Positions 9,613 through 19,700 of a stretch of 64,000 nucleotides of DNA are shown here, one piece after another. The notes beneath the pieces are model-generated. The model was not told where the DNA came from. It saw nothing but the letters and a program-made list of their open reading frames with translations, and did not search any database. Made by a program: the position numbers and the translations under genes. The stretch's first letter is position 1; each line of letters opens with the position of its first letter. The stretch covers positions 32,251 to 96,250 of the forward strand of contig CAVOZI010000007.1 in the NCBI GenBank assembly GCA_963700895.1. The letters run 5' to 3'. This DNA comes from Anderseniella sp963700895. Lineage in GTDB: Bacteria > Pseudomonadota > Alphaproteobacteria > Rhizobiales > Aestuariivirgaceae.

Positions 9613-12143
9613 ATGCTCAGGTTCATCAAGTACGTTCTGACGTTTGGCATCGCGATGGGCGTGGCCGTCGCGGTGGCCGTGGCGTACATAATCTATGACG
9701 TCTCCAAGACCCTGCCGTCGCATGAGAGCCTGGCCCAGTACGAGCCGCCGGTGATGACCCGAATTCACGCCGGCGACGGTTCGCTGCTGGCCGAGTACGC
9801 CAAGGAGCGGCGGCTGTTCGTGCCCTATACCGCCATCCCGGAGCGGCTTGTGCAGGCCATCATCTCGGCCGAGGACAAGAACTTCTTCCATCATCCCGGC
9901 GTTGACCCCGAAGCATTGCTGCGCGCCGTCGCTGTCAACGTCCAGGCCATGCTGACCGGCTCCAGCCGCCGTTTTATTGGCGCCTCGACCATCACCCAGC
10001 AGGTGGCGAAGAACTTCCTGCTCACCAACGAACGCACCATCCAGCGCAAGCTGAACGAGGCGCTGATCGCCATCCGCATGGAAGGTTCGTTCTCCAAGCA
10101 GCAGATCATGGAACTGTACCTGAACGAGATTTTCCTCGGTCAGGGTTCCTACGGCGTCGCGGCGGCATCGCTCAATTATTTCGGCAAGTCCCTGAACGAT
10201 CTGGATCTGGCGCAGGTGGCCTACCTTGCGGCACTGCCCAAGGGCCCGTCCAACTATCACCCGGTGCGCAACCGCGAACGCGCCATCGAGCGGCGCAACT
10301 GGGTGCTCGAGCGGATGCAAGAGAACGGCTACATCTCGGTGGCCGAGATGAAGGAAGCGCAGGCTCGGGACATCGAGGTAACCCTGCGCCCGTTCGGCGC
10401 CAAGCAGTTCGCAGCCGAGTACTTCACCGAGGAGGCCCGCCAGGCGGTGGAGCGGATCTACGGCAAGGAAGTGTTGCGCACCGGTGGCTTGTCCGTTCGC
10501 ACCACCATCGATCCGAAACTGCAGATCATGGCACGCCAGGCGCTGGCAGCTGGGCTGCTCAAGTTCGACCGCAACCATGGCTGGCGCGGTCCTGTCGACA
10601 CCATCAACGTTGCTGAAGACTGGCCGGTGAAGCTCGCGGCGATGAAGCAGTTCTCCGACGTCTACCCGTGGCAGCTCGCCGTTGTGCTCGAAGTCAGCGA
10701 CGAGCAGGCGGTGATCGGCTTGCGGCCGGCCCGCGCGGTGAAGGGCAAGGCTCCCGCCAGCGCCAAGCAGGGTGTCATCCCGCTTGAAAACCTGACATGG
10801 GCCCGCGAGGCTCGTGGGGTAGGCGAAAAGGGCGCGATCCTGCGTGGCGACAAGATCACCTCGGCAACGCAGGTTCTGAAGCCGGGTGATGTGGTCTACG
10901 CCGCGCCGACCGGGCAGGGCGAAACCTTCCACCTGGTGCAGATGCCGGAGATCGAGGGCGGACTGATTGCCATGGACCCCCACACCGGCCGCGTGCTGGC
11001 GCTGGCCGGCGGTTTCTCCTACAGCCGCAGCCAGTTCGACCGGGTGGTGCAGGCCAGGCGGCAGCCCGGCTCGGCCATCAAGCCGTTCGTTTATGCGGCG
11101 GCGCTGGACAATGGCTATACGCCGTCTTCGACTGTTCTCGATGCCCCCGTGGAGATCAAGTTGCAGAACGGCGAGACCTGGAAGCCTTCCAACTATTCCA
11201 ACAAGTTTACGGTCCGTCGACGCTGCGCCGCGGCATTGAGTTTTCGCGTAACGTGATGACCGTGCGCCTCGCCCAGGACATGGGCATCGAAAAGTTCACC
11301 GGCCTGACCGAGCAACTCGGCATCTATGACCGTCTTCCCCCGATGCTGGCCACCTCGCTTGGCTCCGGCGAGACGACGCTGCTGAAGATGACTGCCGCCT
11401 ATTCGATCCTCGCCAACGGCGGCAAGAAGGTCGAACCGACGCTGATCGACCGTATCCAGGACCGCTACGGCCGCACCGTCTGGCGGCATGACAAGCGCGA
11501 GTGCACCGGCTGCAACGCGCCGGAATGGAGCGGTCAACCCGAGCCTGAGTTCATCGAGATCCGCGAGGAAGTGATGAACCCCTACACCGCCTATCAGATC
11601 ACCTCGATGCTGGAAGGCGTGGTCGAACGCGGCACTGGCAGCGCGCTGCAGCAAGTGGGCAAGCCGATTGCCGGCAAGACCGGCACTACCAACGACGAGC
11701 GCGATGCATGGTTCATCGGCTATACGCCTGACCTGGTGGTGGGCGTGTATGTCGGTTACGACCGGCCGCGGCCAATGGGCAAGGGCGAGACCGGCGGTGC
11801 GCTGGCCGCCCCCATCGTCGCCAACTTCATGAAGATGGCATTGCACGACACGCCGGCCATTCCGTTCCGCGTTCCTGCCGGCGTGCGCCTGATCCCGATT
11901 GATCCGAAGTCCGGCAAGCGTGGCATCTACGGCGAGGACACGGTCATCCTTGAGGCCTTCAAGCCCGGCGAGGAACCTCCGGCGCGGCAGCGGCTGGTGA
12001 CCGGGGGTGATGCGCTTGCCTCCAGCGGCATCAATGTGGGCCGCGATGGCACCGTTATACAAGGTGGCCGGGGCGGCAGCGACGGCGGCGCAGCGGCTGT
12101 TTCCGAAGGCGGGTTGACGACCGGTACCGGCGGCTTGTACTGA
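9613..12143 (+). CDS. mrcA: Penicillin-binding protein 1A, reading frame broken by a one-base deletion
   Basis: Bifunctional class A PBP of about 843 residues once the frame is repaired. A transmembrane anchor is followed by a GT51 glycosyltransferase (ISAEDKNFFHHPGVDPEALL, then ASTITQQVAKNFLL) and a transpeptidase with SxxK in QPGSAIKPFVYAAAL and the KTG motif in AGKTGTTN. The frame breaks at the TTT of 11206-11208: one extra T would give the expected family text NYSNKFYGPSTLRRGIEFSRNVMTV across the junction, restoring the SRN motif. The downstream part opens in the next frame at 11253. The gene is very likely essential or near-essential, so an under-called T homopolymer is more likely than a true null. 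Confidence 0.85.
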
Positions 12144-12195
12144 CCAGCCTGAAGCATCAACTCCGACGCACTCACAACCACGGGACCAGCGCCGC

Positions 12196-13328
12196 ATGCG
12201 GGCAGAAATCGAACAGCTTGTCGATGAAATGAAGCAGTCCATCGGACTGCTGAGGAGGCATCTTTGACTGGGATCAGGCACTTAGGGACCTTGATCAGCT
12301 GAACGCCCGCGCCGAGGATCCGGGCCTGTGGAACGATCCGGAAAAGGCGCAGGCCGTAATGCGCAAGCGCCAGGATCTGGAAAGCCGCATCTCGACGGTA
12401 AAACGTCTCGAACAAACCATCTCCGACGGTATCGAGCTGATCGAGCTGGGCGAGATGGAGAACGACAAGTCCGTCATTGAGGATGCCGAGAACCAGATCA
12501 AGGCGCTCGAGCCCGAGATCGCCAAGCTGGAGATCGAGACGCTGTTGTCCGGTGAGGCAGAACTCGAATGACAGCTTCGTCGAAGTGCACGCCGGCGCTG
12601 GCGGCACCGAGAGCCAGGACTGGGCATCCATGCTGATGCGCATGTACACCCGCTGGGCTGAACGGCAGGGGTACAAGGTCGAGATCATCGAGTTTCACGA
12701 CGGCGAAGAAGCCGGCATAAAGTCGGCCACCCTAAAGGTGTCGGGCCACAATGCCTATGGCCGGCTGAAGACCGAAAGCGGCGTGCACCGGCTGGTGCGC
12801 ATTTCGCCCTATGATTCCAATGCCCGCCGGCATACCTCGTTTGCCTCGGTATGGGCGTACCCGGTGGTCGATGATAACATCGAGATCGAGGTGAACGAGA
12901 GCGACTGCCGCATCGACACCTACCGGGCATCCGGTGCGGGCGGCCAGCACGTCAACACCACCGACTCTGCGGTGCGCATCACCCACATCCCGACCAATAT
13001 CGTGGTGCAGTGCCAGAACGAACGCTCCCAGCACAAGAACCGCGCCACTGCATGGAACATGCTGCGCGCGCGGCTTTATGAACTCGAGCTGCAAAAGCGT
13101 GAGGAAGAGGCCAATGCCCAGGAGGCCAACAAGACCGACATCGGCTGGGGCCACCAGATCCGTTCTTACGTGCTGCAACCCTATCAGCTGGTCAAGGACC
13201 TGCGCACCGGCCACGAAAGCACCAACCCCACGGCGGTGCTGGACGGCGATCTCAACCCGTTCATCGAAGCCTCGCTGGCCCAGCGGGTGCACGGCGGCGG
13301 CCCCGACGAGGTGGCGGATATCGACTGA
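12196..13328 (+). CDS. prfB: Peptide chain release factor 2, programmed frameshift plus a second, unexpected frame break
   Basis: Release factor for UGA and UAA codons. A 23-codon leader frame from the ATG at 12196 stops at the UGA at 12265; the +1 frame then reads DWDQALRDLDQLNARAEDPG. The core has GAGGTESQDW and the peptidyl-transferase motif GAGGQHVNTTDSAVR. A second break occurs at 12560-12565: the frame ends at EAELE-stop, while deleting one A of GAACTC gives the normal continuation DSNDSFVEVHAGAGG. The first shift is the known RF2 autoregulation. The second has no known function and would inactivate an essential gene, so it is probably a sequence error. Confidence 0.92.
12251..12268 (+). 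promoter_or_regulatory. RF2 programmed +1 frameshift site
   Basis: AGGAGGCATCTTTGAC: an internal Shine-Dalgarno-like AGGAGG lies just before the slippery CTT and an in-frame TGA followed by C, the canonical RF2 recoding layout. The CTT is at 12262-12264 and the TGA at 12265-12267. When RF2 is scarce, slow termination allows a +1 shift and full-length synthesis. Confidence 0.93.
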
Positions 13329-13386
13329 AGCGCAATCCGGAAAGTGGCAACCGGTTTATGGATCAGATGGCGCATAGAGGCAAAGA

Positions 13387-14025
13387 ATGAGGAAGCCCAC
13401 CACCATACAGGCATTGGAAGAGTTCGGCCGGGTGCGGCTGTCAAAGCACTTCTTCATGCGTGACTTCCTCTACTCCGACATCACCAATCTGCACGCGGTG
13501 CCGAACATCCCCGACGATCCGGACCTCGCCATCGCGGCTGGCAGCAGGTTGTGCGAGGAACTGCTTGAACCGCTCAACGCCACCTTCGGACGCATAGCCG
13601 TCCGTTCGGCCTATCGCTCGTGCGAGGTGAACGGTTACGGCTCGGCGCAGCAGAAGGCCGGCAACGGTGCCTACAAGTGCGGTTCGAACGAGTACAATTA
13701 TGCCGACCACATCTGGGACCGGCGGGACGGCGAGGGTCGCATGGGCGCCACTGCCTGCATCGTCGTTCCGTGGTTTGCCGACCGGTATGAGCAGGGTGCC
13801 GACTGGCGGACCCTGGCCTGGTGGATTCACGACCACCTGCCATATTCATCGATGTATTTCTTTCCGAAGCTCGCCGCCTTCAACCTGCAATGGCGAGAAG
13901 AGCCCGAGCGGCGCATCGACTCGTATGTCACGCCCAAGGGATGCCTGACCAAGCCGGGCATGGCCAATCACGAGGGCTCTCATGCCGGATGGTACGAGGG
14001 ATTTCCGCAGTTGCAGGCGGTCTGA
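13387..14025 (+). CDS. Conserved hypothetical, peptidase M15-like
   Basis: Soluble-looking protein of 212 residues without a signal peptide. RIAVRSAYRSCEVNGYG, later NYADHIWD with a His-Asp pair, and an H near IHDHLPYSS resemble zinc-ligand positions of M15-type D,D-peptidases, but the match is partial and I cannot assign a reaction. It starts at an ATG at 13387, 58 bases after prfB, and converges on the bactofilin gene with only seven bases between. It may be cotranscribed with prfB. Confidence 0.6.
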   Translation: MRKPTTIQALEEFGRVRLSKHFFMRDFLYSDITNLHAVPNIPDDPDLAIAAGSRLCEELLEPLNATFGRIAVRSAYRSCEVNGYGSAQQKAGNGAYKCGSNEYNYADHIWDRRDGEGRMGATACIVVPWFADRYEQGADWRTLAWWIHDHLPYSSMYFFPKLAAFNLQWREEPERRIDSYVTPKGCLTKPGMANHEGSHAGWYEGFPQLQAV

Positions 14026-14032
14026 CCCGGCC

Positions 14033-14596
14033 TTACTCGGCTGCCTTGGGCTTTTTCACCGGGGCGGGGGCAGCGTAGTCCTGTGGGTCCGCATCGTGGC
14101 CGGAAGCGGGCAGGGCGTAAACGTTCTCTGCCGGGGCATAATGGTCGTAGCCCTGATAGCCATGACCAGCCCAGCCGCCATACCCGCCATGTTCGTCGAG
14201 CGGTTCGGACAGCGGGTCCTCGACACGGCGGATCTTGCCGTCCACGTGGGCGCCGTTCTCGATCGACAGGGTCTGGTTGATCACGTCGCCCTCGATGTGG
14301 GCACCCGCGAAGATATGGATGTGGAGCGCCCGGATCGGGCCGATGACGCGGCCGCGAACGATGACTTCTTCGGCGGTGATGTCGCCGTAGACCACCCCGT
14401 TTGCATCAACCACCACGGCGCGGGCGCGCACCGAACCGTTGATGGTGCCGTCCACCTGCAACTCACCGCTGGTGGACACCGAGCCGTCGATGACAAGGTC
14501 CATTGACAGCAGGGACGGGCCGGAGCGGTGGCGCTGGCGGCCGCCGGCTGATGCTGCGCCCTTGGGCGCCTTATCGCGTGATTTCCTGAAAAACAT
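14033..14596 (-). CDS. Bactofilin
   Basis: Cytoskeletal beta-helix protein of about 187 residues that self-assembles into membrane-bound filaments and positions cell-wall enzymes. The central region has the repeating hydrophobic/glycine ladder: LVIDGSVSTSGELQVDGT, GSVRARAVVVDANGVVYGDI, then IHIFAGAHIEGDV. The flanking tails are basic (N-terminal FFRKSRDKAPKG) and Gly/Tyr-rich. The start at 14596 (MFFRKSRDK) overlaps the end of the M23 peptidase gene by 26 bases, so the two are translationally linked, in line with bactofilin recruiting M23 enzymes in related bacteria. Confidence 0.9.
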   Translation of the reverse strand: MFFRKSRDKAPKGAASAGGRQRHRSGPSLLSMDLVIDGSVSTSGELQVDGTINGSVRARAVVVDANGVVYGDITAEEVIVRGRVIGPIRALHIHIFAGAHIEGDVINQTLSIENGAHVDGKIRRVEDPLSEPLDEHGGYGGWAGHGYQGYDHYAPAENVYALPASGHDADPQDYAAPAPVKKPKAAE

Positions 14597-15746
14597 CGCG
14601 GGCCTTCCAAAACCGGAGCGGATCGATTGCACGGCCGCTCACACGTGTTTCGTAATGCAGGTGCGGGCCGGTGCTGCGGCCCGTATTCCCCAATTTCCCC
14701 ACTATATCACCGGCTTTCAGCTTCTGACCAGCGCGAACGAGGATTATGCTTAAATGCGCATACCTTGTAGTTATGCCATTTTCGTGGCGAACCTCGACCA
14801 GCTTGCCATAACCGCCATTCCAGCCGGCCTTGCTGACCACGCCTGGCGCAGACGTTTTAACCGCCGATCCGACAGGTACGCGAAAATCAACCCCGGCATG
14901 CATGGCCGGGCGGCGCTTGAATGGGTCCCGGCGCAGGCCGAAGCCGCTCGACATCTCGTTCTCAGGCGGCATGGGCCGCGACAGCGGCAGCCGCGAGCTG
15001 TGGAACTTCAGCCGTTCCCATGTTTCCAGTTCCTGCGACAGGGCGTTGACCCTTGAGGCGATGAGGGCCGACCCCATCTGGCTCGCTGCCGCAACGTAGG
15101 GCCCGCCGACCCCTTCCGGCATATAGGACGACGATGATGCAATCTCCGATGAATTTACCCCCAACCCACGATACACAGCCGAAATCTCGGCATTGCGGCT
15201 TTCCATGTAGCTGACCACGTCCTGCAGCAGGCCTGCCTCGCGGGTTTCCATGCCGGCCATGTATCGGCGCAGGTCCGCCAGCGGCTGGACTGCCTGCTCA
15301 GGCGTGGTGAAATCCGCCGCGTAAGTCTGCAAGGCGCTCGGCGGGGCCGTCAGGCTGCCCTGTTTCTGCTGATCGCCGCGGGTGCCGGTGCCGGCAGGGC
15401 TGGTGCTGCCGCGCGGCGCCGGCAGCCAGTTGTCCTGAAAGAATGCCGCCAGTTGATCGTGCCGTTCCACCAGCTTGTCATGCTCGGCGCGCACGTCGTC
15501 GACCTTGGCGAGATAGGCCTTCTGATCAAGCAGCAGGCGCCGGTTCAACTGGTCGATGGTGGACCGCAGTTCGCCGATTCGGTCTTCATATTCCAGCCGC
15601 GCGCGGTACTGGTCACGTTCCTTGAGCGCCAGTGTCTGGTCCTTGAAGGCAACGTTGACAGTCGCATACGCCACCCAGAACAGACCGGCGAGAAAGCAGG
15701 TAACAGCAGCGAGTTGCACCCACGGCCGCAGGGTGATGAACTGCAC
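14571..15746 (-). CDS. M23 (LytM-like) peptidoglycan endopeptidase with N-terminal anchor and coiled coil
   Basis: Membrane-anchored cell-wall hydrolase of about 391 residues. A transmembrane segment (VQLAAVTCFLAGLFWVAYA) is followed by a coiled coil (KERDQYRARLEYEDRIGELR and on) and a C-terminal M23 domain with the zinc ligands in HAGVDF and HLHYE. The frame continues upstream past a TAG at 15771-15773 to an ATG at 15854. That upstream part reads RGLFSRIAYAFRER-stop-IYLRSEGEVQFI, which looks like the family N-terminus, with TAG in place of an expected CAG. The true start may therefore be 15854, with a point error at the amber codon. Operon with bactofilin. Confidence 0.87.
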   Translation of the reverse strand: MQFITLRPWVQLAAVTCFLAGLFWVAYATVNVAFKDQTLALKERDQYRARLEYEDRIGELRSTIDQLNRRLLLDQKAYLAKVDDVRAEHDKLVERHDQLAAFFQDNWLPAPRGSTSPAGTGTRGDQQKQGSLTAPPSALQTYAADFTTPEQAVQPLADLRRYMAGMETREAGLLQDVVSYMESRNAEISAVYRGLGVNSSEIASSSSYMPEGVGGPYVAAASQMGSALIASRVNALSQELETWERLKFHSSRLPLSRPMPPENEMSSGFGLRRDPFKRRPAMHAGVDFRVPVGSAVKTSAPGVVSKAGWNGGYGKLVEVRHENGITTRYAHLSIILVRAGQKLKAGDIVGKLGNTGRSTGPHLHYETRVSGRAIDPLRFWKARDVFQEITR

Positions 15747-16032
15747 CTCGCCTTCCGATCGCAGGTAGATCTACCGTTCGCGAAACGCATAGGCAATGCG
15801 CGAGAACAGCCCGCGCCGCTTGCGTCTGCCGTGTTGCCGCCTCGCGTGCCGCATCCGCCCTTCCTGTTCCCCACGGTTTCCCGGGCGCCTTTCAACGAAT
15901 GCACCCCACAATCATGCCGTTGCCGGCCTGTCATGGGACATTGAGACGCTCTTGTGGGCCGATTATGCGGCGAAAGCCAGAAATATCAACCGCAGCTTGC
16001 AAGTTCACATCTGGCTGTTCTTGCGGCTGATC

Positions 16033-16503
16033 CTACAGCGCCTTTGCGGCCTTCAGCACTTCTTCCGCATGGCCAGGCACTTTCACCTTGCGCCAGACCT
16101 GGGCGATCTTGCCATCGGCACCCACCAGGAACGTGGTGCGCTCGATGCCGAAGTACTTCTTGCCGTACATGGACTTCTCGGTCCACACGCCGAACGCCTT
16201 CAGGCTGGCAAGTTCAGGGTCGGAGCCGAGCGTTACCGCAAGCTTGTGCTTGGCCACGAACTTGTCGTGCTTGGCGGGTGGATCGGCTGAGATGCCGAGC
16301 AGCTTGACGCCGGCCTTGTCAAACTCATCCTTGAGGGCGGAAAAGCCCACGGCTTCCTTGGTGCATCCCGGCGTGTCGTCCTTGGGATAGAAGAAGATCA
16401 CGGCCTTGGCGCCAGTCAGGTCGGTGCTCGAAATGCGCCCCCCACCGTTGGTGTCAAGGTCAAAGGCCGGCATGGTGTCGCCGGCGTCCGGGGTCGTGGT
16501 CAT
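16033..16503 (-). CDS. bcp: Thioredoxin-dependent peroxiredoxin, BCP/PrxQ type
   Basis: Cytoplasmic peroxidase of 156 residues that reduces hydroperoxides using thioredoxin. The active-site block FYPKDDTPGCTKEA holds the peroxidatic cysteine. The block typical of two-cysteine members lacks the second cysteine five residues on (CTKEAV), so this is a 1-Cys-like or atypical member. The start at 16503 follows GGAGGTGACA, a strong ribosome-binding site, so the longer frame to 16635 is rejected. Confidence 0.92.
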   Translation of the reverse strand: MTTTPDAGDTMPAFDLDTNGGGRISSTDLTGAKAVIFFYPKDDTPGCTKEAVGFSALKDEFDKAGVKLLGISADPPAKHDKFVAKHKLAVTLGSDPELASLKAFGVWTEKSMYGKKYFGIERTTFLVGADGKIAQVWRKVKVPGHAEEVLKAAKAL

Positions 16504-16771
16504 TGTCACCTCCATTTTGGTAAACGGTTGATAAATGTATGCATCGCTATAGTGTTCCCTTGATACAGGGGTTTTTCGGGCGCGGCTGGCATTGCCGCTG
16601 GCGGCCAAGGTGAAACCGCCTCGATTCAAGGTCACAATTGAGCCTTAAGCGGATGCTTTTTGTGATCCTGGGCTCAGGCGGGGCACTGCACCCGATTAGC
16701 GGCCTGATAGTGGCGGCGTCAACCTCTCCGGGGTTTGCCGCGCCGCCGGGAATGAAATTGCTGCGCCATCC

Positions 16772-19700
16772 GTGCGCAGCAGGTTTGAGAGCGGACAGGT
16801 GGCCAACCGGGCAATAAAATCAATAGCCTGGATTCTGGTAGTGTTCGGCGCAATGATCGTTGCGTCGGCGGCCTATCTGGTATTTGCGCTCAATTCAGGT
16901 CCGGTGAGCGTCGGCTTCCTGAAGGATACCGTGCGCGAACGGGTTTCCGACTCGATTCCCGGCATCCGGCTTGATCTCGACGACGTCGTCGTCGAACAGG
17001 GCGAGGGCAATTCGCACCCCAACTTGCGGATGACCAATGTCAGGCTGACCGACAATGAAGGCAACCTGATCGCCCGCGCGCCGCGTGCTGCCATTTCGGT
17101 GGACATTGGCGAGATACTGAGCGGCACGGTCAAGCCGAAGCGGCTTGAACTGATCGGTGCGCGCATCCTCGCGCGCCGCAAGGCTGACGGCAGCATTGCC
17201 ATGGGATTTACCGATCCCGTCGCTGCAACGGGCAAGTCGGATGCAGGCCTCAGTTCCAAGCCGGGAGCCATCCAGGCAGAGCGCAGCGATGACGGCACAG
17301 CCGGGTCGATGATGGACACGATTGCCCGGGTGTTGCAGGGCGGCGAAGGTGCGTCAGCCGGCTCGCTGGAGGCGATTGAGGTCACCAACGCCCAGATTTC
17401 GTTCAAGGACGAGATCCAGGACCACCTGTGGCTGTCGCCGAGAGCCAATCTCCGCTTCAAGCAGGCAGAAGGTGGCTTTGCCCTGTTCGTCGATGCGGAC
17501 ATTTCCGCCGATGGCCCGACCTGGCGGACCGAACTGCTGACCACCTTCCGCAAGGATGCCAACGTCTATCGCGTCATTGCGAAGGTCTATGACGTGACCC
17601 CCGCCGACCTCGCCCGCAAGCTGTTCTCGTTCAACCAGCTCGCCAGCATCAACCTGCCTCTGTCAGGCGAAATGCAATTCGACATCGACAACAAGGGCAC
17701 CGTACTCAATGCCGGCGGCGTCCTTGCCATCCAGGCGGGCAAGGTGTCGTTCCCGGACTATATTGCCGACCCGCTGCTGATCGACGAGGGGCTGGCGCGG
17801 TTCAGGCTCGAGCCCGAAACCGGGCACGTCGTGATAACCGACTCGACGCTGATGATACGCGGCTCGGAAGCCCGGTTCAGCGGCCGCCTTGCGCCGGTCC
17901 GCAATGCGCAGGACAAGATCGTCTCGGCCCGCATCGAACTGGACGCCCGCAACCTCAACATCAACACGCCGGGCGCGCCAGCTGGCGAGCGCAACGCAAT
18001 CGACGAGTTCAAGTTGCGCGGCGAAGCCGTATTTGACGAGCGCCGCTTCGTGGTCGATGACCTCATCGTGCTGTCAGGCAAGGGCGGCGTCCGGGTACGT
18101 GGCCAGTTCGTCGGCGAGGGCGATGCCGTTGGCGTTTATGTTGCAGGCCGCGGACGCGCGCTGGGTCATGAGCTTATCCGCAAGCTATGGCCGCCGGTGA
18201 TGGCGGCCCAGTCGCGCCGGTGGTATCGCACAAGTGTGACCGGCGGCACCGTTGACGACGCCGAGTTTCGGGTTCGCCTGTCAGGACCACAGATTACCGC
18301 TGCGCTGGAAGGCAAGCCACTGCCACCGGACGCGGTGGACCTCAAGTTCACCGCCAGCGGCGTCGAGTTCCTTTATGCCGAAGGCCTGCCGAAGGTGACC
18401 GGGGGCAACGGCACCTTCAACCTTTCCGGCACGGTATTCGACATCCGGTTCGATGCCGCCACCATTCCGCTGCCCTCCGGCAACAAGCTGGCCATAACCG
18501 GTGGCAACATGCAGATAACCGAACTGGCGCTGCCGGTATCGCCTGCGTCCATGTCCATCCTGCTTGATGGCGATGTTGCGGCCTATCACGAGTATGCCGA
18601 CCTGCCGGCGTTGAAGCTGGTCGAAGGGTCCAATTTCGACGTCAACAAGGTGACTGGACGCGGCCTGGTAACCCTTAACCTCGCGATGCCGCTGAAGCCC
18701 GGCATCACCTCAACCGATTTCACCGTTTCGGCCACCGCCAAGCTGACCGGCGGGCGCATCCGTGAGGCGGTAGAAGGGCTCGACCTGGCCGACGCCGATC
18801 TCGACATCAAGCTCGAGGACGCGGTGATCAGCGCTACCGGTTCCGCACAGCTGGGCGAGAAGCGGGCCAAGATCAGCTGGCGCCGGCCCCTGTCGAAATC
18901 CGGCAATGCCGACGAGGACCTCACCATCTCCGCAACGCTCAGCGACAGGGACCGCCAGAAACTGGGCATCAGCCTTGATCCCTGGATGGTCGGCCCCATC
19001 CCGGTGGACGTGTCCATGGTGCGCCGTGGCGAGCAGATCGCCTCCGCAACAGTGGAAGCCGACCTGTCGAAGGTCCGGATGGCGCTGGACGCCTTGAGCT
19101 GGTCACGCCCGCCGACCGCAAAGACAAGGGCGAAGTTCAAGGTCAACATGAGCGATGCCAAGATCATCGTCATCGATGACCTGGAAGTGACCGGCGAAGA
19201 TCTGAAGATCATCGGCAAGGTGCGCGTCAATCGCGATGGTGGCCTGATCGACGCCTCGCTGCCACGCTTCATCCTGAGCGACACCAACCAGCTGGCGCTT
19301 GAGGTCGACAACTCCAGCGGCCAGCTGCGGATGGGCGTGGGTGGTGCAAGTCTAGATGCGCGCCCTCTGATCTCGCAGATGATGTCAAGCACCGTGGCGA
19401 CCGGAACTGAGGCCTCGCGCAATCCACCGGTGGCCATCAACACCAATATCAGCCGCATCATCGTGCATCGCGGCGAACTGGTGAACAACCTGCGCGGCAG
19501 CCTGACGCTGCAGGGCGGTGCGGTGCAGGCGGCGGAACTGACCGGCGTCTATGTGAGCGGTGCACCCGTTACCATGCGCATTGCCCGCGAGGGAAACAAC
19601 CGGCGCATGCGCGTCACCGGCCGCGATGCAGGGGCCACGCTGCGCGCGGTCAACCTGTATTCCAAGATTTCCGGCGGCACCATCGACTTCGGCGCCATTC

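Noticed and set aside
7995..9689. Long minus-strand frame opposite amiC
   Set aside because: Antisense shadow of a well-supported amidase gene.
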